A DNA stretch of 64,000 bases from positions 1 to 64,000 of the forward strand of contig URXK01000004.1 of NCBI GenBank assembly GCA_900551755.1, in the 5' to 3' direction. The stretch is from an uncultured Eubacterium sp. GTDB lineage: Bacteria; Bacillota; Clostridia; Lachnospirales; CAG-274. A model generated the notes under the pieces. It was not told where the DNA came from. It ran no database searches and saw nothing but the letters and a program-made list of their open reading frames with translations. Positions 1 through 10,396 of the stretch are shown here, one piece after another; position 1 is the first letter of the stretch, and the number at the start of each line of letters is the position of its first letter. The translations under genes were made by a program, and so were the position numbers.

Positions 1-3000
1 AGTCCATTTAATGTATACTGCTCATCTGAATAAATCTTTCCAGACTTATCCTTTGCATAACTATAGCCTTTAGAAAAACTTCCGTTTGATTCTAACACTA
101 GCTGACCTGTAAGAGCATAAGTAAAATACTTAGCACTTGTTACACCATTTTTAACAGCCTTTTCAGAAGTAACTCTATGAAGTCCATCATAAGTGTAGTT
201 TGTTGTTATACCATTTCTATCTACCTTTGATGTCATATCTCCATAATTGTTGTACTTATATGTTTCTGACTTGCCTAACGCATCAGTGTATTTTACTAAT
301 CTGTTAAGCTGGTCATAGGCATATTTTACTGTTTGTTCGCCATTTGCCATTGTTGTGCTTAAAACATTGCCAACCTTGTCATAAGTGTAAGTTGTTGAAA
401 CTCCGTTTAACTTAGACTCTGTTACCCTGTTAAAGGTATCATAAGTATATGTTGTTGTTCTGGCACTTGATGCTGATGTTTTAACACTTTCACTTGTTAC
501 ATTGCCTGACTTGTCATAAGTATATGATGTCTGTCCGTAGCTTGTACCACTAAAAGGTGTTTGTATTGTCTTGACCCAATCTGTACCACAGTAAGTATAA
601 GTTGTCTTTTTGCCCATACCGTCTGTTGATGTTGTCATTCTGCCAAGCATATCGTAAGTATATGTCTTTGTTGCTGTATCAACACGAACACCTGTTTCTG
701 TTTCTGACAATACATTGCCCGCATTATCATAAGTGTAAGTTAAGCTGTAATCACCATAACTTGTTGGAGGAACTTTCTTTATTACATTTCCTGCCATATC
801 GTAAGTATAGTTTGTTACACCGCCCTGTCTATTTGTTTCTGATACTGTTCTACCCAATACATCTTGCTGAACTGATGTTGAGTAAGAACAAGCATTTGAA
901 TCACCTTCAACAGTTGTAGTAGTAAGTAAACCTGTGGCATTAACTGTGTAAGCATAACTTTCTTGTGCAAGTTTGTTATTGCCAGATTTTGATATTTTGC
1001 TTACAACCCTATCTCTGTTGTCATAGGAAAGAGTTGTAACTGCCCCACCTGATGTTTGAGTAACAGGGCGAAGATAAGTATCATAAGTATAGCTTTCAAT
1101 AACATTGTTACCATTTTCCATATCTACAACAGAAGTAGGACTTCCTGTTTGGTCATATACATATTTAATTCTTTTGCCATTTTCATTAGTTGCAACAACA
1201 GTATTACCTGTATAATCATATACAGATGTTTTTACTGTGCTTATTGTTCCACCAGAAGATGACTCTTTTGTTATATTACCAATTTTATCATACTCATAGT
1301 TTGTTGTCAATGAGTTTGGATAAACTATTTTCTTAAGTTGTCCTAAAGTATCATATTCATAGCTTGTATCATAGCTAACTCCGTCACTTACAAATTTGCT
1401 TGTAATCGGCTTTGCTATGTTACTATTGTATGTATAAGCAGTGCTTACATAAGCCGAATTGTTAATATAGTTCTTTTCTTCTGTAACTCTGCCCGGCATT
1501 GAACTGCTATAACTATATACAGACCTTGACTTTAAATCCTTATTTCCATTTGTCTGCAAATATGCCTTTGTTTCTCCTATGGACCTACCATTATTAGTAA
1601 GAGTATTTTCAACTACACTTATTTGAGTTGAACTAATTTTGCTTTGGCTCTTTAATGGCAAACCATAGTGACCTTCTGAAAACTTTCCATAGTCATATTC
1701 TGTTTTTTCATAAGCTAATACATTTCCATTATTATCTTTTGTTGTTTTTTCATATAAACTGCCCGGCTTATAATTAGTTTCTTCTCTAATTATATAACCT
1801 TCTGTTGTTATAGTTCTATTACTTGGATATGGTGAATATGGATTTCTATAAAAATCAGTTACTGTTGAATAATTTACATTATCAGCAAAGCTCTTTGTTT
1901 CTATAGTTTTGCCAGATTCATCAAAGAAATAGTGTACATAATTTTTATAATTATTTGATGTTGATGATTGCATATTGTATAACTTAGTATTGCTTTTTTG
2001 GTATAAATTATATGACAACGCATTTACAACAAATCTTATTCTATAATCATTAAGACCTTGTACCACTAGTTCATCATCAGACGGTTGCAAAGTAACTGGC
2101 ATATCGTCATCATCATACACTATGCTTGGTATCTCCATTTTTGCCTCATCAGGACGCACATAAGGAAAAGCACTGTACTCATACTTCTCAACATTTTTGT
2201 CAACGCCATTTACAGTTATCCATCTTTTTACTATTCTAGGGTCAAATTTATTATTAACTGACCATAAAAATCTTGCTTTATATTTTTTATCATTTTGATA
2301 AACATCACTTCTTATATAATACTTTTTAAACCAATTATATTCATAATGACTTACTAAGCCATTTGGAAGTGTAATTTTTGATAAAAGCATATTTTCTGCT
2401 GTATCACCCATATTAGAGGTAGTATGACCTGAACCGTATGTATACTCATACTTTGTTGTTAATGTCTTACTATTATCTACAGCTTCTCTTTTTTCTGCTA
2501 ATACAGTTCTTTGCAAACCATTATTAGTTGTAATGTTGTTATATATATACTTTATTGTTGTGTTATCTGGACGAACTATGCTCTGTTCATAACCATTAGT
2601 TGTCTTAACTGTTGTTATTTTTATAGTTTTTCCTAACGCATCAGTTATAACTACTGTTTCGTTATCATCTGTTTTTGTATCTGATGTTATCTTAATACTA
2701 TTGCCAAAACGATTGACTGTACTTATCCATTTACCCTTTTTATCAAAATAATCCATTGTTCCATCTAAATGTGTTAATTCAAAATAAGAATTTGAACCAC
2801 CCTTGGAATTAACATCATTATTAAGATACATATCATCAGTACCACAATGGCTAATTTTACGGTCCTCTGTCTTTGTTCTGTCATCTATTGGATATTTAAC
2901 TCCACTAGATGTAACTAAATACATTGGTGGCTGAGCATACTCAATTTTGCCATTATTTTTACTTGCTAATATATCGGAACCATCTTTATCCATAAGAAAT

Positions 3001-4280
3001 GGAAATGAAAATGTCCAGTTTTTTCCTACATTAAATCGACTATCAATTTTTTTGCCATAACTATCCTTAGATGTATACATAAGATTTAAGTTAAAATCTA
3101 ATCCATTTATGCCAGAAATATTCATTACATTATCTGTGTATGATAACATTCCTGTTCCTGCATCTACACTGCCAACACCCTCTTTATAATTAAAAGGTCC
3201 TTCTTTATATGCAGAATCATTTGAAAGACTACTGCTTGTGTCCTCGTCACTACTAGAGCTATATGTTTGAATATCTAAAGATGACAATAATTTTAACTCA
3301 TCATCATCGGCTACTCCTAGATTTGCTTTTTCTGCAATAATCTCATACTTTATTTCCTCCGATGTAAGAGAGTTAGAAGCCATATAATTTGTTAATGCTT
3401 CACTATTTACACAGTATTCATTAGATAATTCCAAAACATTATCATCAGATGTTGTTACAGTTTTGCTAGGTTCAAACAAATTTCCTGAAAACACCCCTAT
3501 TTTAGGTGTTATATTATCAACAACATTTTCAATTACTTCAACATTTTTAGATACAACATTCTTATCTTTTGTTATTATGGATTTTACATCAGTATTTAAG
3601 CACTCTGCTACAGCAAATCCATTAATTATTTCTTCCACACTATAGCCATTTGCAAGAAGTTCTACTAATTCTGGTTTAATGTCTTCCTGTGATAAAAAAC
3701 CTGTTTCATATTCTTTTTTTCTATACTCCATTGCAGATTCAAGTGCTTTTGTCTGACTTCCATATTCTATAACCATATCAACAGCACGGCTGTAGTCAAT
3801 TTCAATTCTTTGCATTAACAAAGCCATAGGTATTGACTCTACTACTGTAAGCCCATTCTGTTCACACTCTGTCATTGTATCCTCACGCACACCAATATAT
3901 CTGTTTAAATAAAACTTTGAACTTTCATCTAAATCAGAATATTTTTGATTGCTTTCTGCAATAGATACAGCATAACTTGGTACACCTTCTGTTTCTAACA
4001 CAAAGTCTAAGGCAGAATCTGACAATACCTTATCTAAAATTTCTATAGATTGCTCCTCTTGCTCATCTATTTCTGTTGCACTTGGAGTGGCTATTCTATC
4101 TCCCTTAATAGATTCCGTTGTCGTTTCTACAGCTTTTTCCGTATGTTCACTATCTGTCAATGTTGCATTATTATTAGGCACATAATCAGTTCTGCTAATT
4201 GTTGTGTTTGCCATAACACTTTCTGAAAAAATTATTGTTAATAATAATACAGCTATTTTTCTAACTATACTTTTATTCAT
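1..4280 (-). CDS. Secreted Rhs/YD-repeat protein, 3' end outside window
   Basis: An open frame runs on the minus strand from an ATG at 4280 to the left edge, giving about 1426 residues with no stop, so the C-terminus (where Rhs-type proteins carry a variable, often toxic, domain) is not visible. The first 25 residues are a signal peptide (basic start, hydrophobic core, cut near VMA/NTT). Residues of roughly 60-330 are acidic and probably helical. A typical Rhs/wall-associated core begins around residue 350 (VGSVDAGTGML, then GLDFNLNLMYTS). From about residue 970 there are some fifteen YD repeats of the type YTYDxxGNV and YEYDxLGQL. The RBS gaggagg lies in the 14-nt gap after the upstream secreted-protein gene, so the two are probably co-transcribed. 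Known Rhs/WapA proteins form beta-cage shells that carry a toxin. Toxicity and the presence of an immunity gene cannot be judged here. Confidence 0.9.
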   Translation of the reverse strand, partial: MNKSIVRKIAVLLLTIIFSESVMANTTISRTDYVPNNNATLTDSEHTEKAVETTTESIKGDRIATPSATEIDEQEEQSIEILDKVLSDSALDFVLETEGVPSYAVSIAESNQKYSDLDESSKFYLNRYIGVREDTMTECEQNGLTVVESIPMALLMQRIEIDYSRAVDMVIEYGSQTKALESAMEYRKKEYETGFLSQEDIKPELVELLANGYSVEEIINGFAVAECLNTDVKSIITKDKNVVSKNVEVIENVVDNITPKIGVFSGNLFEPSKTVTTSDDNVLELSNEYCVNSEALTNYMASNSLTSEEIKYEIIAEKANLGVADDDELKLLSSLDIQTYSSSSDEDTSSSLSNDSAYKEGPFNYKEGVGSVDAGTGMLSYTDNVMNISGINGLDFNLNLMYTSKDSYGKKIDSRFNVGKNWTFSFPFLMDKDGSDILASKNNGKIEYAQPPMYLVTSSGVKYPIDDRTKTEDRKISHCGTDDMYLNNDVNSKGGSNSYFELTHLDGTMDYFDKKGKWISTVNRFGNSIKITSDTKTDDNETVVITDALGKTIKITTVKTTNGYEQSIVRPDNTTIKYIYNNITTNNGLQRTVLAEKREAVDNSKTLTTKYEYTYGSGHTTSNMGDTAENMLLSKITLPNGLVSHYEYNWFKKYYIRSDVYQNDKKYKARFLWSVNNKFDPRIVKRWITVNGVDKNVEKYEYSAFPYVRPDEAKMEIPSIVYDDDDMPVTLQPSDDELVVQGLNDYRIRFVVNALSYNLYQKSNTKLYNMQSSTSNNYKNYVHYFFDESGKTIETKSFADNVNYSTVTDFYRNPYSPYPSNRTITTEGYIIREETNYKPGSLYEKTTKDNNGNVLAYEKTEYDYGKFSEGHYGLPLKSQSKISSTQISVVENTLTNNGRSIGETKAYLQTNGNKDLKSRSVYSYSSSMPGRVTEEKNYINNSAYVSTAYTYNSNIAKPITSKFVSDGVSYDTSYEYDTLGQLKKIVYPNSLTTNYEYDKIGNITKESSSGGTISTVKTSVYDYTGNTVVATNENGKRIKYVYDQTGSPTSVVDMENGNNVIESYTYDTYLRPVTQTSGGAVTTLSYDNRDRVVSKISKSGNNKLAQESYAYTVNATGLLTTTTVEGDSNACSYSTSVQQDVLGRTVSETNRQGGVTNYTYDMAGNVIKKVPPTSYGDYSLTYTYDNAGNVLSETETGVRVDTATKTYTYDMLGRMTTSTDGMGKKTTYTYCGTDWVKTIQTPFSGTSYGQTSYTYDKSGNVTSESVKTSASSARTTTYTYDTFNRVTESKLNGVSTTYTYDKVGNVLSTTMANGEQTVKYAYDQLNRLVKYTDALGKSETYKYNNYGDMTSKVDRNGITTNYTYDGLHRVTSEKAVKNGVTSAKYFTYALTGQLVLESNGSFSKGYSYAKDKSGKIYSDEQYTLNG

Positions 4281-4294
4281 AAGCCTACCTCCTC

Positions 4295-6124
4295 TTAATT
4301 GTATTGTGGCTCAGCTATTATCTTTATAGTAGTTTTGCCAGTGCTTTTTGCTACAAATTCTATTGGGCATAATATTCCTGACCACTGTTCACTGTTATTA
4401 TTTAATTTAAAACTAAATACCCCGTTCACATTGCTTACATCTGTCATAGAACTATCACAATATACATATCCAATACTTGTTGTAGGATTTTCGCCAGCCT
4501 TTTTTATAGTTATTGCATCACTATTATAAATAACAGAATACTTAAATGCTGATACTTGCCCTATGTTATTACAAGTAATGAAATATCTATAACTTTGCCC
4601 TTTTACTACATCTATTGTTTGCTCAATATCATTAGGCCCTGCTACTTTAGTTTTGCCATTGTCAATTTTATAAATGTAACTATACTCACTACTTCTATTC
4701 TCTGGACAAAATGTATAAATATTTATTTCATCATAAGTACCATTGTAGTCAAATGTATAATCTTTTATGTCAGTTCCCAACACATAACTTCCTAATACAT
4801 AGCCTCCAGAATTTATAGCTATAAGTAATGTACCCGGTTTTGAGGTATTGGCTGTAACTGATATAGTTCTCTTTGTTTTATCTCCTCTTGTTCCTGAGCT
4901 ATCAGATACCTTAAATTTAAGTTTTCCTGCTCCCTGATATACACCACAATGAATACAAGCTCTTTTTGTATATCCATTTATATTGCAACTTTCAATTACA
5001 GTGTTATATAAACCAAGGCTATCTATTGTATTATTAGGATAACTTCCTACTGCAAAGTTACTACTGCTTATATTCCACTCTTTAGCCTCTGTTGACTTAT
5101 ATATTCTAGGCATAATAATTATTCTATATATTCTTATACCAGAATCAAGAGATGAAAGCACAAAATCTTCGCCTGTTCCATAATAGCTTACTTTATATGT
5201 ATCAACAGTGCCACCTACTTCCATATAACTACATTCAACATCTTCAGAGTCAAACAACTTTTTACTTAAATTTGTGCTAGGCAAGCCATAATATTTGTTT
5301 CTAACAAGCATTGTTCGTGTAGTTTTTAAATCACTTGACCTTGCTGAAATATATATATCACTATTTTCTGGTACTGGAAACGAAATATATCTGCCAGTTC
5401 TTGTACCTGTTCCTGAAAGGTCTAAATACCCCTCTCTTTCATCTCCATAAGTTCCTTTTGTAGCACTCTTAGCACACTTCATAGTTTCGCTTGCATTTGC
5501 ATAGGCCATCAATCCATTTATATTAGTATTTTGATTTATGCTGCTATATTGACTATAATAATCACTTAAGTCCCAGCTTTTCTTTTCTCCTTCTTTCATA
5601 GAAGTGTATTCACTAGCATTATAGTCTTTAGCTGTAACACTATATATTCTTACACCTTTGCCACTAGTGTATAAATATATATATCCTGCTGAGCCTCTAT
5701 ATTCGTATTTGTAGTCATCAGTTTTGAACATAAGCACATTAGCTGATTTTTTTGTTGCATCTGAATATATAGTAATATTTCTAGCTTCTGTATCTGATTT
5801 TGATGCACCAAATATATGTATATCCGTATTACCATTGACATAAAATTTTAAATATCCACTACTTGTGTCACTGTTTTCTGGCATATATAAGGATTTATCA
5901 AACCAAACATTTCTTTTTTTACTGTTACTTCTATTTACCTCAATGCCTTTAGAAATTGTTAGTCCGTTTATAGTAACATCATCTTTTAAAAACCACATAT
6001 CTTCTAATGATGAAAATTCACTATCAGTAAAACACCAATTTCTTTCACTTGCCGAGGCATATACACTTACTGATAATACAATCATCATACATAGTGTAGC
6101 CATAAAAATTAATATTTTTTTCAT
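4295..6124 (-). CDS. Secreted multi-module beta-sandwich protein with cohesin-like C-terminus
   Basis: This 609-residue protein has a clear signal peptide (residues 1-26). After it come three loosely similar beta-rich modules (about 27-170, 195-345 and 355-500). The first two close with a motif of the form G-[VI]-R-I-Y-x-[VI], reminiscent of carbohydrate-binding modules at the ends of clostridial pectate lyases. The last ~105 residues (VVKGQSYRYF ... FVAKSTGKTTIKI) have the spacing and hydrophobic pattern of a cohesin-type beta sandwich. No catalytic motif is visible. It is the first gene of an operon with the Rhs-like gene 14 nt downstream, and has a consensus promoter and the RBS aaggaggaa. 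A role in surface or matrix binding is inferred. The cohesin assignment is by pattern only. Confidence 0.75.
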   Translation of the reverse strand: MKKILIFMATLCMMIVLSVSVYASASERNWCFTDSEFSSLEDMWFLKDDVTINGLTISKGIEVNRSNSKKRNVWFDKSLYMPENSDTSSGYLKFYVNGNTDIHIFGASKSDTEARNITIYSDATKKSANVLMFKTDDYKYEYRGSAGYIYLYTSGKGVRIYSVTAKDYNASEYTSMKEGEKKSWDLSDYYSQYSSINQNTNINGLMAYANASETMKCAKSATKGTYGDEREGYLDLSGTGTRTGRYISFPVPENSDIYISARSSDLKTTRTMLVRNKYYGLPSTNLSKKLFDSEDVECSYMEVGGTVDTYKVSYYGTGEDFVLSSLDSGIRIYRIIIMPRIYKSTEAKEWNISSSNFAVGSYPNNTIDSLGLYNTVIESCNINGYTKRACIHCGVYQGAGKLKFKVSDSSGTRGDKTKRTISVTANTSKPGTLLIAINSGGYVLGSYVLGTDIKDYTFDYNGTYDEINIYTFCPENRSSEYSYIYKIDNGKTKVAGPNDIEQTIDVVKGQSYRYFITCNNIGQVSAFKYSVIYNSDAITIKKAGENPTTSIGYVYCDSSMTDVSNVNGVFSFKLNNNSEQWSGILCPIEFVAKSTGKTTIKIIAEPQYN

Positions 6125-6178
6125 ATAATTCCTCCTTTGTATTTTTGAATAATTTGTTAAAAATATTACTATATTTTC

Positions 6179-6207
6179 ACTATAGCACTATGTTCGTATT
6201 TTGTCAA
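6179..6207 (-). promoter_or_regulatory. Sigma-A-type promoter of the secreted/Rhs operon
   Basis: Read on the minus strand, TTGACA and TATAGT are separated by exactly 17 bp. The element lies about 55 bp upstream of the ATG at 6124. The rest of 6208-6541 is AT-rich intergenic DNA in which I see no further gene. Confidence 0.7.
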
Positions 6208-6541
6208 TACCATTTGAATAATTTTATTCAATATTTGTATTTATTAGTTAATTCTTGTCAAATTTCATCGAAATGTGTCGAATTATGGACAAGAATAAAT
6301 TTTAAAATTAATAACAATTTAAAAGAAATAAAAAAACTTGTTTTGAGTTAGATATAAATGTTACAGTAGTTATAACTATATTTGCTATGAAAATAATAAT
6401 AGAAAAATTTTTTTAAAGTATTAATTTTGAAAGGAATATTAAATATTTAAGGAATATTATAAAAAATGGAAAACATAAAAATAAAACTTGTTGAAGATTA
6501 ACGAATATAGTAAAATATTAAATGAAAGGATTGATAAATAT

Positions 6542-6805
6542 ATGATGTATACCTTTATGACATTAAATGATAATACAGAAATAACTCATTCAGAAATAAA
6601 GCCCGACGGTCGAGTTAAAGTCTATATAGAAACTCCTGATTTAAAAGATGGTTTTCACAATGCTACTTGCTATCTTCCTGATTATACTTGGGAAAATATA
6701 TATGGTTATTCAGACACTGAAATGAATTATTTTAAACAACTCGTTCGAGATAATGCTCATTTAATAATAGAATTTGCAAAAGAAGGTGGAGTTCTAAATA
6801 CCTAA
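6542..6805 (+). CDS. Small hypothetical protein
   Basis: An 87-residue acidic protein starting MMYTFMTLND and ending KEGGVLNT. I do not recognise the family with confidence. The frame could extend upstream to a TTG at 6488 (105 residues), but gaaagga lies 11 nt before the ATG at 6542 and nothing RBS-like precedes the TTG, so the ATG is preferred. The protein has no membrane segment or signal peptide. It stands alone and converges on the terminator at 6854-6889, which I infer was originally the guaA terminator. Confidence 0.6.
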   Translation: MMYTFMTLNDNTEITHSEIKPDGRVKVYIETPDLKDGFHNATCYLPDYTWENIYGYSDTEMNYFKQLVRDNAHLIIEFAKEGGVLNT

Positions 6806-6853
6806 ATTCTTAGATTGGCTCTTATATGATTTTTATTTGTGCTTAAAAAATTA

Positions 6854-6889
6854 CCCCTTGAAAAGTCACTATTTTGGCTTTTCAAGGGG
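6854..6889. terminator. Strong bidirectional terminator, inferred ancestral guaA terminator
   Basis: A perfect 12-bp stem, ccccttgaaaag with cttttcaagggg, surrounds a 12-nt loop and has T-rich flanks on both strands (best on the minus strand: taatttttt). It serves the small plus-strand gene ending at 6805. On the minus strand it lies 9 bp beyond the displaced guaA stop-codon repeat at 6899-6911, the position expected for the original guaA terminator before the island inserted. Confidence 0.8.
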
Positions 6890-6898
6890 TTGTTGATT

Positions 6899-6911
6899 TT
6901 ATTCCCACTCA
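6899..6911 (-). repeat. att core, distal copy
   Basis: This 13-bp copy of the guaA 3' terminus (minus strand tgagtgggaataa) lies outside any gene. It is identical to 13619-13631 and in the same orientation. Bases flanking the repeat differ between the copies, so the identity is limited to the core. Confidence 0.75.
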
Positions 6912-7011
6912 CAAATTTTAAACATTTTATTGTATATTTAATGTATATATGCCCATTTTATATAGAATAATTATTCATATTTAACTGTATTATTTTAAAC
7001 TTTAGAAAAAC

Positions 7012-7031
7012 TATTGTCATTTTATTGTCAC
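7012..7031 (+). repeat. Tandem 11-bp-period repeat, candidate integrase arm site
   Basis: Two copies of tattgtca with an 11-bp period, the second followed by c. They lie about 100 bp inside the distal att core. The arrangement mirrors the tandem repeat near the guaA-proximal core (13547-13570). The remainder of 6912-7240 is AT-rich sequence with no recognisable gene. Confidence 0.45.
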
Positions 7032-7240
7032 TTGCAATTATTTGCTTATACTATTTTTTTATTATAAAATCGAATTTACCTTCAGTTTCTTTTAATATTT
7101 TTTGTAATTTTTAAAGGAGTAATTTTCTTTCTATCTTTAGATAATTTTTCATTACTCGTAAATTACACTTTATTTATTAAAGCATTCTATTTTAATAACA
7201 ATAATAACTACACTCTTATATACAATGTTCATACATAAAT

Positions 7241-10200
7241 TTATGCTTCCATAACATTATCAGTCCAAAGCTCACACTGTGTCATAACAGTCTGCACAGC
7301 ATCCTCCATACCTTCTGGTGGATACTTATGCCTTTTCAGGAGCTTTTTGATAAGCATACGCATTTTTGCTCGTGCAGACTCTCGTTTCTGCCAGTCTATT
7401 GTTTTGTTTTTTCGGAGAGTATCAGCAAGCTCTTTTGTAATAGCAATCAGTTCGTCATTTTCATAGAAATCCTTGATTGCCTGTGGCTTTGTCAATGCAT
7501 CATAAAAAGCAAGCTCATCTGCTGTAAGTCCAAGCTGGTCGCCCTCTTTTTGAGATGCTACAAGTTGTTTTGCTAGATTAAGCATTTCTTCAATTACTTC
7601 CTCATTAGTCAACATACCGTTTAGATAAGCATTAAGAGAGCGTTGCATTATTTCACTAAACTTTTCAGATTTAACTATATTTGTTCTACGATAAACTGAA
7701 ACCTGTTCTGCAATCAGTTTTTTCAAAAGTTCAACAGCAAGATTCTTTTCTTTCATATTGGCAACTTCTTCAAGGAATTTGGGGTCAAATAGAGAGAATT
7801 CCTCTTTAATATCTGAGAAAAGATTGATAACACCATCGCTCTTGATACTTTGTTTCAAAAGTTCATTTATTCTTGCATTCATCTCAGGCAGAGAAATCTT
7901 CTTACCCACACCAGTATTAGTCAATCTAAGAACAAGAACACGAACAGACTCAAAGAAAGCAGCTTCAAATCTGCTGTCCTCGTCAACCAATGAAGAACAA
8001 AGAGATAACGCCTGATGAAGCATAAGAGCTTCTTTTACGAAAGCGTCTTTATCGTCGACTTTTTCTCTAGCGATAATAAAGTTTACAGCACCGCTAATTG
8101 TTTTTGCTCTTTCAAGGTCTGTTCCTTTCAGGAATTTGGAATAATCATATCCATAGAACTTATCACGGCAAATAGACAATTTTTCCAAGAACTTTGGATA
8201 TGCAACCTTAGCAACATCTGTATCACCATAGTTCTTTTTATCACGAGAGGTATAATCATTCATCGCCTGCTTTAAAGCAGTAGCAATTCCAACATAGTCA
8301 ACAACGAGACCACCTTCTTTATCTCGGAAAACACGATTAACACGAGCAATAGCCTGCATAAGGTTGTGTCCAGACATAGGCTTATAAACATACATAGTAG
8401 CAAGAGATGGTACATCAAAGCCAGTCAACCACATATCAACGACAATCGCAATCTTCATTGGGCTGTTATTATCTTTAAACTTCTTTGCAAGTTCATCTTT
8501 ATGGTGCTTGTTACCAATAATTTGTCGCCACTCTTCAGGGTCATTATTGCCAGAAGTCATAACAACACCGATTTTTTCAGTCCAAGCTGGACGAAGCTCC
8601 AAAATTCGTTTGTAAATTTTCATAGCAATAGGACGAGAGTAAGCAACAATCATTGCCTTACCAGTCAGTAAATTTTCTCGGTTATTTTCATAATGGTCAA
8701 GAATATCACAAACAAGAGAATTGATGGTATTATCATTACCAAGAACCGCTTCCATCTGTCCAAGCTCTCGTTTGCTCTTTTCAATAACCTCTTCATCAGC
8801 ATTTTGAGCCATAATGTCATACTCTGCGTCAATTATCTTCAATGTTGCATCATCAAGATTGAGTTTGATTACACGGCTTTCATAGTAAACAGGGCGAGTT
8901 GCACCATCCTCAACAGCCTGTGTCATATCATAGATGTCAATATAATCACCAAACACCTCACGAGTACTACGGTCTTTTGAAGAAATAGGTGTACCAGTAA
9001 ATCCAATATATGTAGCGTTTGGAAGTGTGTTACGAATAATTCTTGCTGTACCAATAACACGCTTTGCAACTTTTTCACCATTTTCATTTTTAGTAATCTT
9101 AATCTTTTCAGCAAGTCCATATTGACCTCTGTGTGCCTCATCAGCCATCACTATAATATTGTGGCGTTCAGACAAGGGCTCGTGTGACTCCTCAAATTTC
9201 TGCATTGTAGCAAAGATAATACCGTTTGCCTGTCTGCCAGCAAGCAAAGTTTTCAAGTTTTCTCTGCTCTCTGCGTGCATAGGCTCTTGTCTTAAAAATT
9301 CCTTGCACTTTGAAAACTGACCGTAAAGCTGGTCATCAAGGTTATTTCTGTCAGTAAGTACAACAATAGTAGGAGATTCTAATGCTTCTTGCAATAAATG
9401 AGCATAGAACACCATAGAAAGGGACTTACCACTTCCTTGTGTATGCCAAAATACACCACCTTTACCGTCTGTAACTGTAGCGTGTTTTGTTGACTCAATA
9501 GCTTTCCTTACAGCAAAATACTGATGGTATCCAGCAAGAATTTTGAAGGAGTTAATACCCTCATTGGAAAAGCAAATGAAATTCTTTATAATATCAAGCA
9601 ATCTTTCTTTTTGAAACATACCTTCAAAGAAAGTGTCAAACTGAGCATACTGTGTATTTTCATAGTCACCGTCCTTTGTTTTCCATTCCATAAAACGGTC
9701 TTCACCAGATGTAATTGTACCCGCCTTAGAGGTCAACTGGTCACTCATAACACAAATAGCATTATAAATGAACATAGACGGAATTTCCTGCATATAGTTC
9801 CGAAGCTGTCTATAAGCTTCGGAAGCATCCGTTTCTTCACGGGAAGGAGATTTTAACTCAACTAAAACAACAGGTAAACCATTCAAAAAGAGAATTACAT
9901 CAGGGCGTTTGTTGCTATTTTCAATAAAAGTCCACTGATTAGCAATAATAAAGGAGTTATTATCGGTATTTTTGTAGTCAATAAGATAAACGATAGATGA
10001 GCGTTCCTCACCATCTACAAAATATCTTACAGGAATACCGTTTTGCAAATAGTCCATAAAGACAGAATTCTTTTGCACAAGTTCACCGTTTTCAAAGTTT
10101 TTAAGTTTGAATAAGGCATCTTGAATGGCATCATCAGGCAAATTTCTATTCAAACGATATAGTGAGTCAAGCAAAACATCTTCATATAACGGACTGTAAA

Positions 10201-10306
10201 AATCCCTTTCAATATCAGGACCGTATGCGTACTCGTATCCTAAATCACTTCTAAATAGCTCAATTACTGAGTTTTCGTAATCAGCTTCGGTATATAAACT
10301 TGGCAT
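7241..10306 (-). CDS. hsdR: Type I restriction endonuclease subunit R
   Basis: HsdR cuts DNA after ATP-driven translocation when both strands of the recognition site lack methylation. The 1021-residue protein has the expected order. An N-terminal PD-(D/E)xK-type nuclease comes first (D136, then E150-L-K152). A superfamily 2 helicase motor follows, with Walker A GSGKS at 291-295, DEAH at 389-392 and the motif IGFTGTP. Later helicase motifs include the segment with LMQAIARVNR. A helical C-terminal region would dock the methyltransferase. The RBS is aaaggaggg. It is the last gene of the hsdM-hsdS-hsdR array, separated from hsdS by about 200 bp that hold an hsdS fragment. The length is normal and no interruption is visible. 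Confidence 0.96.
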   Translation of the reverse strand: MPSLYTEADYENSVIELFRSDLGYEYAYGPDIERDFYSPLYEDVLLDSLYRLNRNLPDDAIQDALFKLKNFENGELVQKNSVFMDYLQNGIPVRYFVDGEERSSIVYLIDYKNTDNNSFIIANQWTFIENSNKRPDVILFLNGLPVVLVELKSPSREETDASEAYRQLRNYMQEIPSMFIYNAICVMSDQLTSKAGTITSGEDRFMEWKTKDGDYENTQYAQFDTFFEGMFQKERLLDIIKNFICFSNEGINSFKILAGYHQYFAVRKAIESTKHATVTDGKGGVFWHTQGSGKSLSMVFYAHLLQEALESPTIVVLTDRNNLDDQLYGQFSKCKEFLRQEPMHAESRENLKTLLAGRQANGIIFATMQKFEESHEPLSERHNIIVMADEAHRGQYGLAEKIKITKNENGEKVAKRVIGTARIIRNTLPNATYIGFTGTPISSKDRSTREVFGDYIDIYDMTQAVEDGATRPVYYESRVIKLNLDDATLKIIDAEYDIMAQNADEEVIEKSKRELGQMEAVLGNDNTINSLVCDILDHYENNRENLLTGKAMIVAYSRPIAMKIYKRILELRPAWTEKIGVVMTSGNNDPEEWRQIIGNKHHKDELAKKFKDNNSPMKIAIVVDMWLTGFDVPSLATMYVYKPMSGHNLMQAIARVNRVFRDKEGGLVVDYVGIATALKQAMNDYTSRDKKNYGDTDVAKVAYPKFLEKLSICRDKFYGYDYSKFLKGTDLERAKTISGAVNFIIAREKVDDKDAFVKEALMLHQALSLCSSLVDEDSRFEAAFFESVRVLVLRLTNTGVGKKISLPEMNARINELLKQSIKSDGVINLFSDIKEEFSLFDPKFLEEVANMKEKNLAVELLKKLIAEQVSVYRRTNIVKSEKFSEIMQRSLNAYLNGMLTNEEVIEEMLNLAKQLVASQKEGDQLGLTADELAFYDALTKPQAIKDFYENDELIAITKELADTLRKNKTIDWQKRESARAKMRMLIKKLLKRHKYPPEGMEDAVQTVMTQCELWTDNVMEA

Positions 10307-10396
10307 AAATATCCCTCCTTTATAGATTTATTACAATGTAATTTTTAATTCGTAGTTTCTCAATAGGTAACATATTCTAAACAATAATTTAGTGGC

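Noticed and set aside
602..3645. Several plus-strand open frames of 60-105 codons
   Set aside because: They lie antisense to the long Rhs/YD-repeat frame, which has clear repeats, signal peptide and RBS; the plus-strand products have low-complexity, unnatural compositions.
6276..6282. tgtcgaa, a match to the Spo0A-box consensus
   Set aside because: A single 7-bp match in AT-rich DNA is expected by chance; no second well-placed box supports regulation.
6145..6351. A 68-codon plus-strand frame in the gap upstream of the secreted operon
   Set aside because: AT-rich, no RBS, overlaps the promoter of the opposite gene, and the product looks like translated intergenic DNA.
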